From Gemmatimonadota bacterium (GTDB lineage Bacteria; Gemmatimonadota; Gemmatimonadetes; Gemmatimonadales; Gemmatimonadaceae), in the NCBI GenBank assembly GCA_014192065.1, contig BJHH01000002.1, forward strand, positions 477,057 to 541,056: 64,000 bases of DNA, given 5' to 3'. Of this stretch, positions 24,974 through 33,786 are shown one piece after another. The notes beneath the pieces are model-generated. The model was not told the DNA's origin and searched no databases. It worked only from the letters and a program-made list of their open reading frames with translations. A program made the translations under genes and the position numbers. The stretch's first letter is position 1. Each line of letters begins with the position of its first letter.

Positions 24974-26430
24974 TTGGCAACCCCCAGCAACACGAGTTCG
25001 CGTTCTGTGAGATTGATTCGACGCCGATCACCAGGCGGAATCAATACGCCCAGGACAAAGGGTTTACCGACGATATAGGTCCGAGCATACCGGACAAGGT
25101 CGGCCGTTGTCCTGGTCGCCATTTCGTCGATGTACTTCATGTAATAGTCGAGGCCCGATACGCTCCACCAGAAGCCGATGGTGTGCGCGAACTCCGAACT
25201 CCGCTCCATACCGAACTGCGTGGTGACGGCGCGGCTTGCCTTGGTTGCGGCCAGCTCGTCAGCCGAGAAATAGCCGGGTTCAACCGACGCCCTCAGCTCT
25301 TGGAGCATCACACGAATGGCCTCCCTCAGCCGCTCCGGTGTGGTCTGCCCACTCACGGAAATCGGACCAATGTTGTTCAGTGTGTAGTAGTTCACACCGA
25401 TGCCTTGCCAGAGGCCGCTGTCCACGAGACGACGCTGAAATCGTGACTGCGGATTATTGAGCACGTCCGAATAGACATCAGCGACGAATGTGGCGGCTTC
25501 GTCGCGACGGACACTTGGACCATGCCATTGAATGAGCACGGTGACCGCATTGACATCCTCTTCGACAATCACGGCCTGCGAGGCGGTCACCGGGGGGATC
25601 GGAGGCACCGGCATACGCACAAACGGGTCCGCTCCACGCTTCCACGGCCCAAAGATCCGCTCAGCCTGGGCGAACGCGGTCGCCGGGTTCACATCACCGG
25701 CGATGATGAGCACCGAGTTGTTTGGCACGTAATAGAGTTCTTGGATCGTCCGCATCTTTTCCGGCGTCGTGCCAAGGATCACGGCGCGATCACCGATCAC
25801 GTTCTTGCGGCTCCACTCCGTGGAGTAGAGGCGCCTTCCCGTCTCTTGTTCCATGCGAAAGAACGGACTCGACTCGTTGCGGTCGTATTCGCCGATCACG
25901 ACCTGTCGTTCGCGTTCCAGTTCATCAGCGCGAAACTTCGGCGAGAGAAAGCCGGTGACAAGCAACTGCAGGCCGGCCTCGAGCGAGTCTGCCGATACCG
26001 TGAGGTAGTAGTTGACCTGCTCCTCCCGGGTGGACGCATTAAACACCGCGCCGAGTTTTGACATTTCGTCGATATACTGATCGGAATTGGGATAGCGATC
26101 ATTGGCCTTGAAGAACATGTGCTCGTACAAGTGCGCAAGCCCCGCGTACTCCGGCGACTGCGTAAACGCGCCGTTCCTGACGGTGACCTCGGCCGTCACC
26201 AGCGGGACGCCATGGTTCTCAATGACGATCACCTCGAGCCCGTTGGGCAACGTCTTCCGCTGGACCACTTGTTCTAGTTGCGCCCGCTGTGCGGCGAGCG
26301 GCGCGGTCCCGATCAGCGCACAAAACAGCAGTAACGCACGCAGCCAGGGAGCCCGGAGGCCGCCATTTGCCGCATGTTGGTGCCTGCGCCCTCTGGCGAC
26401 CGCTCGCGGCCGACCGTTGATTTCCAGCAT
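24970..26430 (-). CDS. M16-family zinc peptidase (active subunit)
   Basis: An exported 486-residue peptidase. A signal peptide (LRALLLFCALIGTAPLAAQ) precedes the M16 domain with the inverted zinc motif HLYEH in 'AGLAHLYEHMFFK' and the downstream glutamate region 'ELERERQVVIGEYDR'. It begins at ATG 26430 or 26433, with AGGAG just upstream. The frame stays open to 26970 through the murB gene on the other strand, but that extension has no protein character. The start codon overlaps or abuts that of murB in CATCATG. With the downstream subunit it likely degrades envelope peptides or inserts into periplasmic proteolysis. Confidence 0.9.
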   Translation of the reverse strand: MLEINGRPRAVARGRRHQHAANGGLRAPWLRALLLFCALIGTAPLAAQRAQLEQVVQRKTLPNGLEVIVIENHGVPLVTAEVTVRNGAFTQSPEYAGLAHLYEHMFFKANDRYPNSDQYIDEMSKLGAVFNASTREEQVNYYLTVSADSLEAGLQLLVTGFLSPKFRADELERERQVVIGEYDRNESSPFFRMEQETGRRLYSTEWSRKNVIGDRAVILGTTPEKMRTIQELYYVPNNSVLIIAGDVNPATAFAQAERIFGPWKRGADPFVRMPVPPIPPVTASQAVIVEEDVNAVTVLIQWHGPSVRRDEAATFVADVYSDVLNNPQSRFQRRLVDSGLWQGIGVNYYTLNNIGPISVSGQTTPERLREAIRVMLQELRASVEPGYFSADELAATKASRAVTTQFGMERSSEFAHTIGFWWSVSGLDYYMKYIDEMATRTTADLVRYARTYIVGKPFVLGVLIPPGDRRRINLTERELVLLGVAK

Positions 26431-26431
26431 C

Positions 26432-27397
26432 ATGACTCCTGAAGGTGGTCCCGTGGACGATGCGGGCGAAGCAATTGTTGTGGCGTTGGCCGCATCACTC
26501 GACCACGCCCGTCTCCGCGCCAACGTACCGCTCGCCCCGCTGACCACATTTCGCATCGGCGGGCCTGCGGACGCGCTGTACGATGCCACATCGGGTGACG
26601 ATCTCGCAAACGCCGTAACCGCGGCGCGGCGCGCCGGCATTCCCTGGATGGTACTCGGACTCGGTGCAAATGTTCTTGTCGGCGACCGGGGAGTTCGCGG
26701 CCTGGTGATCCGAAATGCGACCGGCGGGATGGTGTTCGATGACGCCAGTGTAACGGTGGACTCCGGCGTGATCGTGCGCGACCTGATTCGCGCGTCGATT
26801 GCGCGAGATCTCTCCGGACTGGAGCACTTCGTCGGAATTCCGAGTACCGTCGGCGGTGCGCTCTGGCAGAACCTGCACTTCCTCTCGCCTGCCCCAGAAC
26901 GCGACCGAACGATGTTCATCGCCGATGTTGTCGAGTCGGTCGATCTATTGCTTCCCAACGGCACACGCACGCGTGTTCGCGGCCGTGAGATGGGCTTCGG
27001 CTACGATACGAGCCGACTGCACGACTCGGGTGAGATCGCACTTTCGGCCATGTTTCGCCTCGAACGCGGTGAACGGATGCACCTCGACCGCATCGCCCAA
27101 GAAAACCTCAGCTGGCGCGGCGCGCGGCATCCCTGGCTCGAAATCCATCCAAGCGCCGGTTCAATTTTCAAGAAGATCGAAGGGGTGGGTGCCGGGCGTT
27201 TGATCGACCAGTGCGGTCTCAAGGGTCACCGGATCGGCGGGGCGCAGGTATCGCATTTACACGCAAACATCATCGTGAACGGGGGCGGGGCCACCGCCGC
27301 CGAGGTCCGCGCCCTCATCGAACACCTCCAGGCAACGGTATTAGCGAAACTTGGACACCACCTCGAACAGGAAATCGCGTTCGTCGGCGAGTTTTGA
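26432..27397 (+). CDS. murB: UDP-N-acetylenolpyruvoylglucosamine reductase
   Basis: FAD-dependent reduction that yields UDP-MurNAc for peptidoglycan. The 321 residues show the FAD-binding 'TTFRIGGPADALYDA', 'PWMVLGLGANVLVGDRGVRGLVI', 'GIPSTVGGAL', 'RHPWLEIHPSAGSIFKKIEG' with the proton-donor serine, 'GLKGHRIGGAQVSHLHANIIVN' and the C-terminal glutamate in 'HHLEQEIAF'. It lies alone rather than in a mur/fts cluster. The ATG at 26432 abuts the divergent M16 start, leaving no intergenic promoter space. Confidence 0.95.
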   Translation: MTPEGGPVDDAGEAIVVALAASLDHARLRANVPLAPLTTFRIGGPADALYDATSGDDLANAVTAARRAGIPWMVLGLGANVLVGDRGVRGLVIRNATGGMVFDDASVTVDSGVIVRDLIRASIARDLSGLEHFVGIPSTVGGALWQNLHFLSPAPERDRTMFIADVVESVDLLLPNGTRTRVRGREMGFGYDTSRLHDSGEIALSAMFRLERGERMHLDRIAQENLSWRGARHPWLEIHPSAGSIFKKIEGVGAGRLIDQCGLKGHRIGGAQVSHLHANIIVNGGGATAAEVRALIEHLQATVLAKLGHHLEQEIAFVGEF

Positions 27398-27443
27398 CAC
27401 GCGTGTAGGTAAGACCTGGGTCGAGCAACCACGCCAGACGCAC

Positions 27444-28724
27444 CTAGAACGGCTTTTCCAGGCTTTCGGACTGGGGAGTGAAGAGCTCTGCTCCAGACTG
27501 CGTGATGAGCATGTCGTCTTCGAGTCGAATGCCGAACTCGCCAGGGATGTAGATGCCCGGCTCGTCACTGAACACCATCCCAGGAGCGAGCGGCAGCTTG
27601 TTGCCGCGGACGAGGTATGGCCACTCGTGGCCATCCATACCCATGCCGTGACCAACGCGGTGGCTGAAGTATTTGTAGTCCGGCCCAAAACCGGCATCCG
27701 TGATCACCTTTCGCGCGGCTGCGTCGACTGCCTCGCACGCCAGTCCGGGACGCGCGATCCTGACCGCTGCGGTTTGGGCCCTATGCTCCACCTCGAACAC
27801 ATCTTTCATGCGCTGCGTTGCCTTCCCCATCACGAATGTCCGCGAGAGATCTGAACTATAGCCCTCGGCTTTGCACCCCCCGTCAATCAACAGAATGGCC
27901 CCCTCCCGAATCACCTGGGGTGTAGTCGATCCGTGCGGTAGCGCTGAATATTTTCCAACCTGCACGCCGGCCGAACCGTCGTACCCAAGCTGTCGATGCG
28001 CCAGTTGGACAAGGTTGGCAAAATCGGCCTGTGTCATCCCTTCTTTCAGTGACTTCCAGGCCGCTTCGTACGCCTTGAGCGTGACCTGACTTGCGAGGCG
28101 CATCAGCGCCACCTCGTGTGCGTCCTTCACGGTCCGGCAGCCGGCCGTCACTGGGGTTCCACTCACGACTTTCACGGCTGGGATGTGCGCGGCACCATCG
28201 GCGAACACAAATCGCACGGTTTCTTCGGCTCCGATCGTTGCCGTGCTCAGCCCACGAGCCTTGAGTCCCTTCGCCATGAGGGTGTAGGGATTCTCGTTTT
28301 CCTCCCAGGCGAACACATCGGCTTCCCGGCCAAGCGGCCCCTGATGCGCCTGCTCCATCGCGCGCTCTTCTTCGAACTTCGGGGTCACGAGAAACGCGCT
28401 GCCGGTCACCGGAATCACCGCGGCGAGAAGTCGCTCCGACAGACCCCACCGGATGCCCGTGAAATACTCCATGGACGTTCCACCGGTGAGCAGTAGCGCG
28501 TCGTGGCCGTTGGCGCGCATCAGCTCCCGTGCCTTCTGAAGCCGACCACGCCGTTCGTCGATCGTGATGGGCTTTGCGAGCGCCTTCATCGACTTCAGTG
28601 CGCGAATCGCCGGCGGCAGATCCTCGGCCGCGATGGGAGCTTGTTCACCCGTGAACGTGGTGGCGCCGAACATGCCGGCTGTGCCAGCTGCCGACGTGGC
28701 AATAAAGTCTCGACGAGACGACAT
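27444..28724 (-). CDS. M24-family Xaa-Pro aminopeptidase, Tat-exported
   Basis: A 426-residue secreted metallopeptidase of the creatinase/aminopeptidase P fold. The N terminus has a twin-arginine signal (MSSRRDFIATSAAGTAGMFG) and the C-terminal pita-bread domain supplies the five metal ligands: the two aspartates in 'LLIDGGCKAEGYSSDLSRTF', His in 'HRVGHGMGM', Glu in 'SDEPGIYI' and Glu in 'RLEDDMLIT'. The start at 28724 has an AGGA upstream; a longer frame to 28826 lacks signal character. It likely releases N-terminal residues before proline from periplasmic peptides. Confidence 0.9.
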   Translation of the reverse strand: MSSRRDFIATSAAGTAGMFGATTFTGEQAPIAAEDLPPAIRALKSMKALAKPITIDERRGRLQKARELMRANGHDALLLTGGTSMEYFTGIRWGLSERLLAAVIPVTGSAFLVTPKFEEERAMEQAHQGPLGREADVFAWEENENPYTLMAKGLKARGLSTATIGAEETVRFVFADGAAHIPAVKVVSGTPVTAGCRTVKDAHEVALMRLASQVTLKAYEAAWKSLKEGMTQADFANLVQLAHRQLGYDGSAGVQVGKYSALPHGSTTPQVIREGAILLIDGGCKAEGYSSDLSRTFVMGKATQRMKDVFEVEHRAQTAAVRIARPGLACEAVDAAARKVITDAGFGPDYKYFSHRVGHGMGMDGHEWPYLVRGNKLPLAPGMVFSDEPGIYIPGEFGIRLEDDMLITQSGAELFTPQSESLEKPF

Positions 28725-28818
28725 CGCAGTGGTCCTGTGTCTGAGGGGGATCCCAAGAATCTCGTGCACATCGGCGTAAGCCGGAAGCCCGCACGAACAA
28801 TCAATGCTATGTTGACGC

Positions 28819-29436
28819 GTGCCCAAAGGCCTATCGTCAACTGGAGGTCTGACCCGCTGCGCGTGGTGTGGCGACGATCCGCTCTACGTCGCGTACCATG
28901 ACTCCGAGTGGGGCTTTCCCGTCCGCGACGAGACACGGCTGTTCGAGAAGATTTCACTCGAGGGATTTCAGAGCGGACTCTCGTGGATCACGATCCTGCG
29001 CAAGCGCGAGAACTTCCGCCGAGCCTTCGCGGCCTTCGACGTCGAGCGTGTTGCGCGATTCACGGCCCGCGACATCCAACGCCTCCTCGGCGACGCAGGG
29101 ATCGTGCGCCATCGCGGAAAGATCGAAAGTACGATCAACAATGCACGCCGATTCGATGCCATCGTGAGCGCGTGTGGGTCGTTTGCCAATTACGTGTGGC
29201 AGTTTGAGCCCGATCCTCGTCACCGCCCGCGGCGCCTCACCTGGGCTGCACTCCAGCGCATGACTACTACGCCAGAGTCCCACGCACTTTCGAAAGACCT
29301 CAAGCGTCGCGGGTGGTCGTTCATCGGACCGACCACGATGTACGCATTCATGCAGGGGACTGGCCTGGTGAACGACCACCTGCACGGATGCCACACGCGA
29401 ACCCGCGTCGAACGCCAACGACTGGAAGATCAATGA
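28819..29436 (+). CDS. tag: DNA-3-methyladenine glycosylase I
   Basis: Base-excision repair of 3-methyladenine. A 205-residue protein with a short extension then 'RCAWCGDDPLYVAYHDSEWGFP', the zinc-site cysteine and histidine, 'FEKISLEGFQSGLSWITIL' containing the substrate pocket, and the C-terminal zinc ligands in 'NDHLHGCHTR'. GTG start; its stop overlaps the M1 aminopeptidase ATG in ATGA, so the two are co-translated. Confidence 0.94.
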   Translation: MPKGLSSTGGLTRCAWCGDDPLYVAYHDSEWGFPVRDETRLFEKISLEGFQSGLSWITILRKRENFRRAFAAFDVERVARFTARDIQRLLGDAGIVRHRGKIESTINNARRFDAIVSACGSFANYVWQFEPDPRHRPRRLTWAALQRMTTTPESHALSKDLKRRGWSFIGPTTMYAFMQGTGLVNDHLHGCHTRTRVERQRLEDQ

Positions 29437-32069
29437 ACCACCGTCAGACCCCTGTGATCCTTGCCGTCGCGGCAATCGCCGTGCTCACAAGCGCCCTGTT
29501 CGCCCAGCCCCCATCCGGTGTCGCATCGTCGGCGCTGGATGGCCGCGGCGTGTCGATCGAACTCGCCCGTCTCCGGGCACGGACCATTCGCGACGTCCGG
29601 TACGACCTGCAACTCGGACTCTCGGCGGCCGACAGCGCGACCGGGCTCGTGAAGATCGACTTCACACGAACCGGCAATGAGGATGTGTTGGTCGACTTTC
29701 GTGGGCGCCGCCTTCGCGAACTCATGGTCAATGATCGCAGAGTGGACCATCCCGTCTTCAATGGCAACCACATCCGGATCGCGACGCGCGACCTGCGCGG
29801 CGGCCCGAATACGGTCCTGATCTCGTTCGTCACCGAGATCGCGCCAAGCGGAGCCAGTATCATCCGAACACGCGATGCCGTGGACGGCAGCGACTACCTC
29901 TACACGCTCCTGGTTCCGGCTGATGCAAACCAACTCTTCCCCTGTTTCGATCAGCCTGACCTGAAAGCCCGTGTGTCGCTCACGCTCACAGCTCCAGCGT
30001 CGTGGACCGTCATCGCCAATGGGTCCGTGCGCGGCGCCGACACGACGGGCGACCTCGTCACGACCCGGTTCACAGAAACACGCCCACTCAGCACCTACCT
30101 GATCGGGTTTGCGGCCGGTCCGTGGTCCCGTTTCACCAGTGTCGTCAACGGTCGGCCCGTGTCGCTGTACACCCGTAAGTCGCGAGCACCCGAAGTCGAC
30201 ACAGACACGTTGCTCGCGCTGTCGCACCGCGCGCTGGCGTGGATGGAAGAGTACTTCGATCGTCCGTATCCATTTGAAAAATTCGACCTCATGCTCGCGC
30301 CGGCATTTCCGTTTGGTGGGATGGAGCATCCAGGACTCGTCATGTACAACGAGGATCGATTCGTCTTTCGTGACCGACCGACGCTCGCCCGGCGGGTGGG
30401 GCGATTCTCGACGATCCTGCACGAAACCGCTCATCAGTGGTTCGGCGACCTCGTCACCATGCGGTGGTTCGACGACCTTTGGCTCAAGGAAGGATTCGCC
30501 ACCTACATAGGCGCCAAGGCGCTCGCCGACCTGGAGCCGGCGAGCGATGCATGGAAATCATTTTTCCAGAGCAACAAGCCGTCGGCATATGCGGTGGACC
30601 AAACCTTGGGGACGACGCCGCTCTGGCAATCGCTCGGCAATCTCGATCAGGCCAAGAGCGCCTATGGCGCGATCGTGTACAACAAGGCGCCAAGCGTGCT
30701 CAAACAACTGAACCATCTGGTCGGTGAAGATGCGTTCAGGCGGGGCGTTCGCGCATTTCTCACCACGCATGCCTACGGCAACGCGACCTGGCAGGACCTC
30801 TTGGGCGCGATCGGCGCCGCATCGGGACGCTCGATGCGTGCGTTCGGTGAGCATTTCATGCTTCGGCCTGGCATGCCCTCAGTCGAACCGCGCTTCACCG
30901 TTGCCAACGACCGGATCGTCAGACTCGAACTGACCCAGCGTGCTATCCAACCGGCCTTATCCGGGTCCGGCGCCTGGCCGATGCGCACGCGCGTGCTACT
31001 TGCCTACCCCGATGGCACATCGGAGCGTATCGATGTCGACCTCACCGGGCCGGTCACGACCGTTGCGTCGGCCCGCGGAAAGCCAGCGCCGCTCTTTGTG
31101 TTTCCGAACGTCGACGATTTTGGATACTTCGTCTCCCTGCTCGATTCAACCAGCGTGCGTTCTCTTGAGCGCGGCGCGATCCGCGACGTCACCGACCCCC
31201 TGTTGCGAACCATGCTGTGGGGAGCACTCTGGGATCAGGTCCGTGACGCGCGAATGCCAGCAGCCCGGTTCGTGCGCCTTGTCCTGGACGAGTTGCCGTT
31301 CGAGCGCGACGAACAGATCATCCCCTCGCTTACCGGACGCCTGGATCGGGCGATTCGTGTCTACCTGTCGACTGATGACGCACCGGGACTTCGTGCCCGT
31401 GCCGAAACCGTCCTCTGGACAGGCCTCGGCGACCCAGATCGGTCGTTCGGTGTACGCCGCGGCATGCTGGATGCGTTCATCGGGCTCGCGGCAAGTGACA
31501 ATGGGCGCCTACGATTAGCCGGGATTCTCAACACCGACTCAGTCGCCGGCGAACCACTCCGCGATCCAACCCGTTGGTCGATTGTCGAACGCCTCCTCGT
31601 GCTTGGCGATGCACGAGCCGAGTCGTTGCTGACCGCACAAATCGCACGCGATACCACACCGGATGGACGTCGGCGCGTCTTTACTGCCGGAGCGGCACGA
31701 CCCAGCGCAACGGCCAAAGCAGATTACTTCGCCCGGTATTTCTCGGATCGCTCACTCAATGAGGACTGGGCCAGTGGTTCACTCGGCGCGTTCAATGCGC
31801 TGGAACATCAGGAGTTGACACTCCCGTATCTCAAGCCGGCACTCGACTCGCTCCAGTTCATCCAGCAGAACCGGCGGATCTTCTTTCTTGGCTCATGGCT
31901 TGGCTCATTTTTCAATGGCCATAGTTCAGCCGACGCACTCGGCATCGTGGAGCAATGGCTCGCCGCTCACCCTACCCTTTCTGCCGACCTCAGGCAGAAA
32001 GTGCTTCAGTCCGCGGACGAGCTCAAGCGCACCGTGCGAATCCGCAAGGCAACAGGCGCGGCGCCTTAG
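29433..32069 (+). CDS. M1-family aminopeptidase (PepN-like), exported
   Basis: An 878-residue zinc aminopeptidase. A signal peptide (PVILAVAAIAVLTSALFAQ) is followed by the M1 N-terminal beta domain, the exopeptidase motif 'GGMEHPG' (~residue 295) and HETAH at 330-334 with the second glutamate in 'LKEGFATY'. The C-terminal helical domain is intact. The frame is open to 29313 inside tag but the ATGA overlap at 29433 is the natural start. It removes N-terminal residues from peptides in the periplasm. Confidence 0.93.
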   Translation: MNHRQTPVILAVAAIAVLTSALFAQPPSGVASSALDGRGVSIELARLRARTIRDVRYDLQLGLSAADSATGLVKIDFTRTGNEDVLVDFRGRRLRELMVNDRRVDHPVFNGNHIRIATRDLRGGPNTVLISFVTEIAPSGASIIRTRDAVDGSDYLYTLLVPADANQLFPCFDQPDLKARVSLTLTAPASWTVIANGSVRGADTTGDLVTTRFTETRPLSTYLIGFAAGPWSRFTSVVNGRPVSLYTRKSRAPEVDTDTLLALSHRALAWMEEYFDRPYPFEKFDLMLAPAFPFGGMEHPGLVMYNEDRFVFRDRPTLARRVGRFSTILHETAHQWFGDLVTMRWFDDLWLKEGFATYIGAKALADLEPASDAWKSFFQSNKPSAYAVDQTLGTTPLWQSLGNLDQAKSAYGAIVYNKAPSVLKQLNHLVGEDAFRRGVRAFLTTHAYGNATWQDLLGAIGAASGRSMRAFGEHFMLRPGMPSVEPRFTVANDRIVRLELTQRAIQPALSGSGAWPMRTRVLLAYPDGTSERIDVDLTGPVTTVASARGKPAPLFVFPNVDDFGYFVSLLDSTSVRSLERGAIRDVTDPLLRTMLWGALWDQVRDARMPAARFVRLVLDELPFERDEQIIPSLTGRLDRAIRVYLSTDDAPGLRARAETVLWTGLGDPDRSFGVRRGMLDAFIGLAASDNGRLRLAGILNTDSVAGEPLRDPTRWSIVERLLVLGDARAESLLTAQIARDTTPDGRRRVFTAGAARPSATAKADYFARYFSDRSLNEDWASGSLGAFNALEHQELTLPYLKPALDSLQFIQQNRRIFFLGSWLGSFFNGHSSADALGIVEQWLAAHPTLSADLRQKVLQSADELKRTVRIRKATGAAP

Positions 32070-32152
32070 CCGACAGCGCGATCGCGCGCCACAACCAAGG
32101 ATGATGGCCAGGATGACCCAGGCGAAGGCAGGGAATGCTGTCTACGCGCCGA

Positions 32153-32512
32153 TCAATTCTTCTTTTCCGTATCAATCCAGTGCTGCCACACCTTTTCCTC
32201 GGAGCCAATAGCCAGTTTCCCACCAAAGCGCGTGAGTGGCTGGCGCAGCAGTAGGGGCTCGTCGCATAACAGGTTGATCCAGTGTTCATCAGAGTAGCGA
32301 CCGGTCGCGAGCCCGAGGTCGCGGTACCGCGGCGACGACAGGTCGATCAGCGCGGTCACGCCAAACTTCTGGATGAATCGGGTGAGCTCGCCCTTGCTGG
32401 CGGCCCGTTCGCGCAGATCAACGAAGTGCACTTTGACCCGCCGTTCACTGAAGAATCGAAGCGCCTTGCGCGTGTCCTGACTTTTTTGAGTTCCGAACAC
32501 CTGTACTTCCAT
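32153..32512 (-). CDS. ArsC/Spx-family protein lacking the catalytic cysteine
   Basis: A 119-residue thioredoxin-fold protein of the ArsC/YffB/Spx family ('EVQVFGTQKSQDTRKALRFF', 'VKVHFVDLRERAASKGEL', 'LLRQPLTRFGGKLAIG'). In arsenate reductases the loop reads C-x5-R or NC-x-x-C; here the position after FGTQK is serine and there is no cysteine in the loop, so redox arsenate reduction is unlikely. It may act as a regulator like Spx, or as a glutathione/RNA polymerase adaptor. GGGAG 5 bases upstream of the ATG supports the start. Confidence 0.8.
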   Translation of the reverse strand: MEVQVFGTQKSQDTRKALRFFSERRVKVHFVDLRERAASKGELTRFIQKFGVTALIDLSSPRYRDLGLATGRYSDEHWINLLCDEPLLLRQPLTRFGGKLAIGSEEKVWQHWIDTEKKN

Positions 32513-32645
32513 ATTTCTCCCTTTCGGCCATGGACTTCGCAAAGCTGCGCACCTGGACGTTGGCGGCATACTACTATCGTACGGTGCGCCAACGAAGGCT
32601 CCTCGACCATCAATTGACTCTACCCATCCCCTACCGGCGACAGCG
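32513..32645. other. Intergenic region between divergent genes
   Basis: 133 bases between the ArsC-like start and the YheT-like start. It should contain two divergent promoters; I see no clear consensus on either strand. Confidence 0.3.
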
Positions 32646-33608
32646 GTGAGGCCGTTTAGGCCTTCGTGGCTACTACCTGATGCGCATCTACAAACGATCT
32701 GGGGCAAGAAGATGCGCCGGCAATTGCCAGTTCACGACCGGGTCGAGAGGATCCCAACACCGGATGGCGATCATCTGACCCTGGCTCGTGCCGGGATTCC
32801 AGTCCCTGGCAGCCGGCACCTCTTGGTCCTACACGGCCTCGAGGCCACGATCACCGCCAAGTATGCGCATGGACTGCTTGCGCTCGCGCTCGCGCGCGGG
32901 TGGAGTGCCGACCTGCTGCTGTTTCGGTCCTGCGACGGCGAAAGCAACACTGCCCGCCGACTCTACCACTCTGGTGAGACCTCTGACGTCGACCTTGTCG
33001 TCCGTCATCTTCACGCCACCATTCCCGGTGTGCAGTTGGTGATTTGCGGCGTTTCACTTGGCGGCAACGTGCTAGTGAAATGGCTGGGAGAGTCGGCGCA
33101 TACAGGACCGTCGTTGGTGCATCGCGCGGCCGCGGTCAGCGTACCATTTGACCTTGGTGCTGGCGCGAAATTCCTCGAACGCGGGCTGTCCCGGTTCTAC
33201 ACCCGCCACTTCCTGTCGACGCTGATCCCGAAGGCGCTCAGGAAACTTGAACAGTTTCCCGGCGCGTTCGACCGCGGCCAGGCGCTGAGGGCCAGGACCT
33301 TCTGGGAGTTTGACGACGCGGTGACGGCGCCATTACACGGATTTCGGGACGCGGCTGACTACTACGACCGCAGCAGTTCAATGGCATTTATTGACCACGT
33401 ACGAGTGCCGACTTTGTTGTTCAGTGCGCTAGACGACCCATTTGTTCCTCCGCCGGTCATGGCGCTAGCCGAAGCAACTGCTCGCAGGGGAAGCCATGTT
33501 GAAACAGAGTTCACCAACAGCGGCGGCCACGTTGGGTGGGTCGAAGGTGCACTGTGGCCGCGAGATTACTACATGGAACAGCGTGTTATAGAGTATTTGT
33601 CTTTATAG
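32646..33608 (+). CDS. Alpha/beta hydrolase, YheT family
   Basis: A 320-residue cytoplasmic hydrolase. It starts 'FRPSWLLPDAHLQTIWG', the hallmark of YheT/ABHD1-3 proteins, and has the nucleophile serine in 'GVSLGGNVLVKWLGE', the acid in 'SALDDPFVPP' and the histidine in 'SGGHVGWVEG'. Substrate unknown; ester or lipid hydrolysis is typical of the family. GTG start. The C-terminal end runs into an AT-rich region. Confidence 0.88.
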   Translation: MRPFRPSWLLPDAHLQTIWGKKMRRQLPVHDRVERIPTPDGDHLTLARAGIPVPGSRHLLVLHGLEATITAKYAHGLLALALARGWSADLLLFRSCDGESNTARRLYHSGETSDVDLVVRHLHATIPGVQLVICGVSLGGNVLVKWLGESAHTGPSLVHRAAAVSVPFDLGAGAKFLERGLSRFYTRHFLSTLIPKALRKLEQFPGAFDRGQALRARTFWEFDDAVTAPLHGFRDAADYYDRSSSMAFIDHVRVPTLLFSALDDPFVPPPVMALAEATARRGSHVETEFTNSGGHVGWVEGALWPRDYYMEQRVIEYLSL

Positions 33609-33786
33609 TGTTTTATATATGGCTTGATACTGTCATATAATATAGAGAAGTTGCAACAATATCTTGCTTTCGTTGCCAATGTCGCCATGGATATTGCAGC
33701 GGTTTTATCGCTCTTGCGCACACACATTTAACACAATATTTAAAGTAGATATATATTTAGATTATCAGTTTCATGGTGAGTCCCAA
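33609..33786. promoter_or_regulatory. AT-rich region upstream of the HTH-nucleotidyltransferase fusion gene
   Basis: About 178 bases of markedly low GC (TATATAT and TTTAA runs) between two GC-rich genes. TATAAT at 33636-33641 with TTATAT 17 bases upstream is a possible promoter. The downstream reading frame is open through it from 33664, but the composition suggests a regulatory segment. GGTGAG at 33775-33780 is a good ribosome binding site for TTG 33787. Confidence 0.5.

Noticed and set aside
33664..33786. Upstream extension of the HTH-nucleotidyltransferase fusion as coding
   Set aside because: AT-rich, without conserved character, and a good GGTGAG ribosome binding site precedes TTG 33787, which aligns with the start of the protein at 19230. 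Kept as an alternative only.
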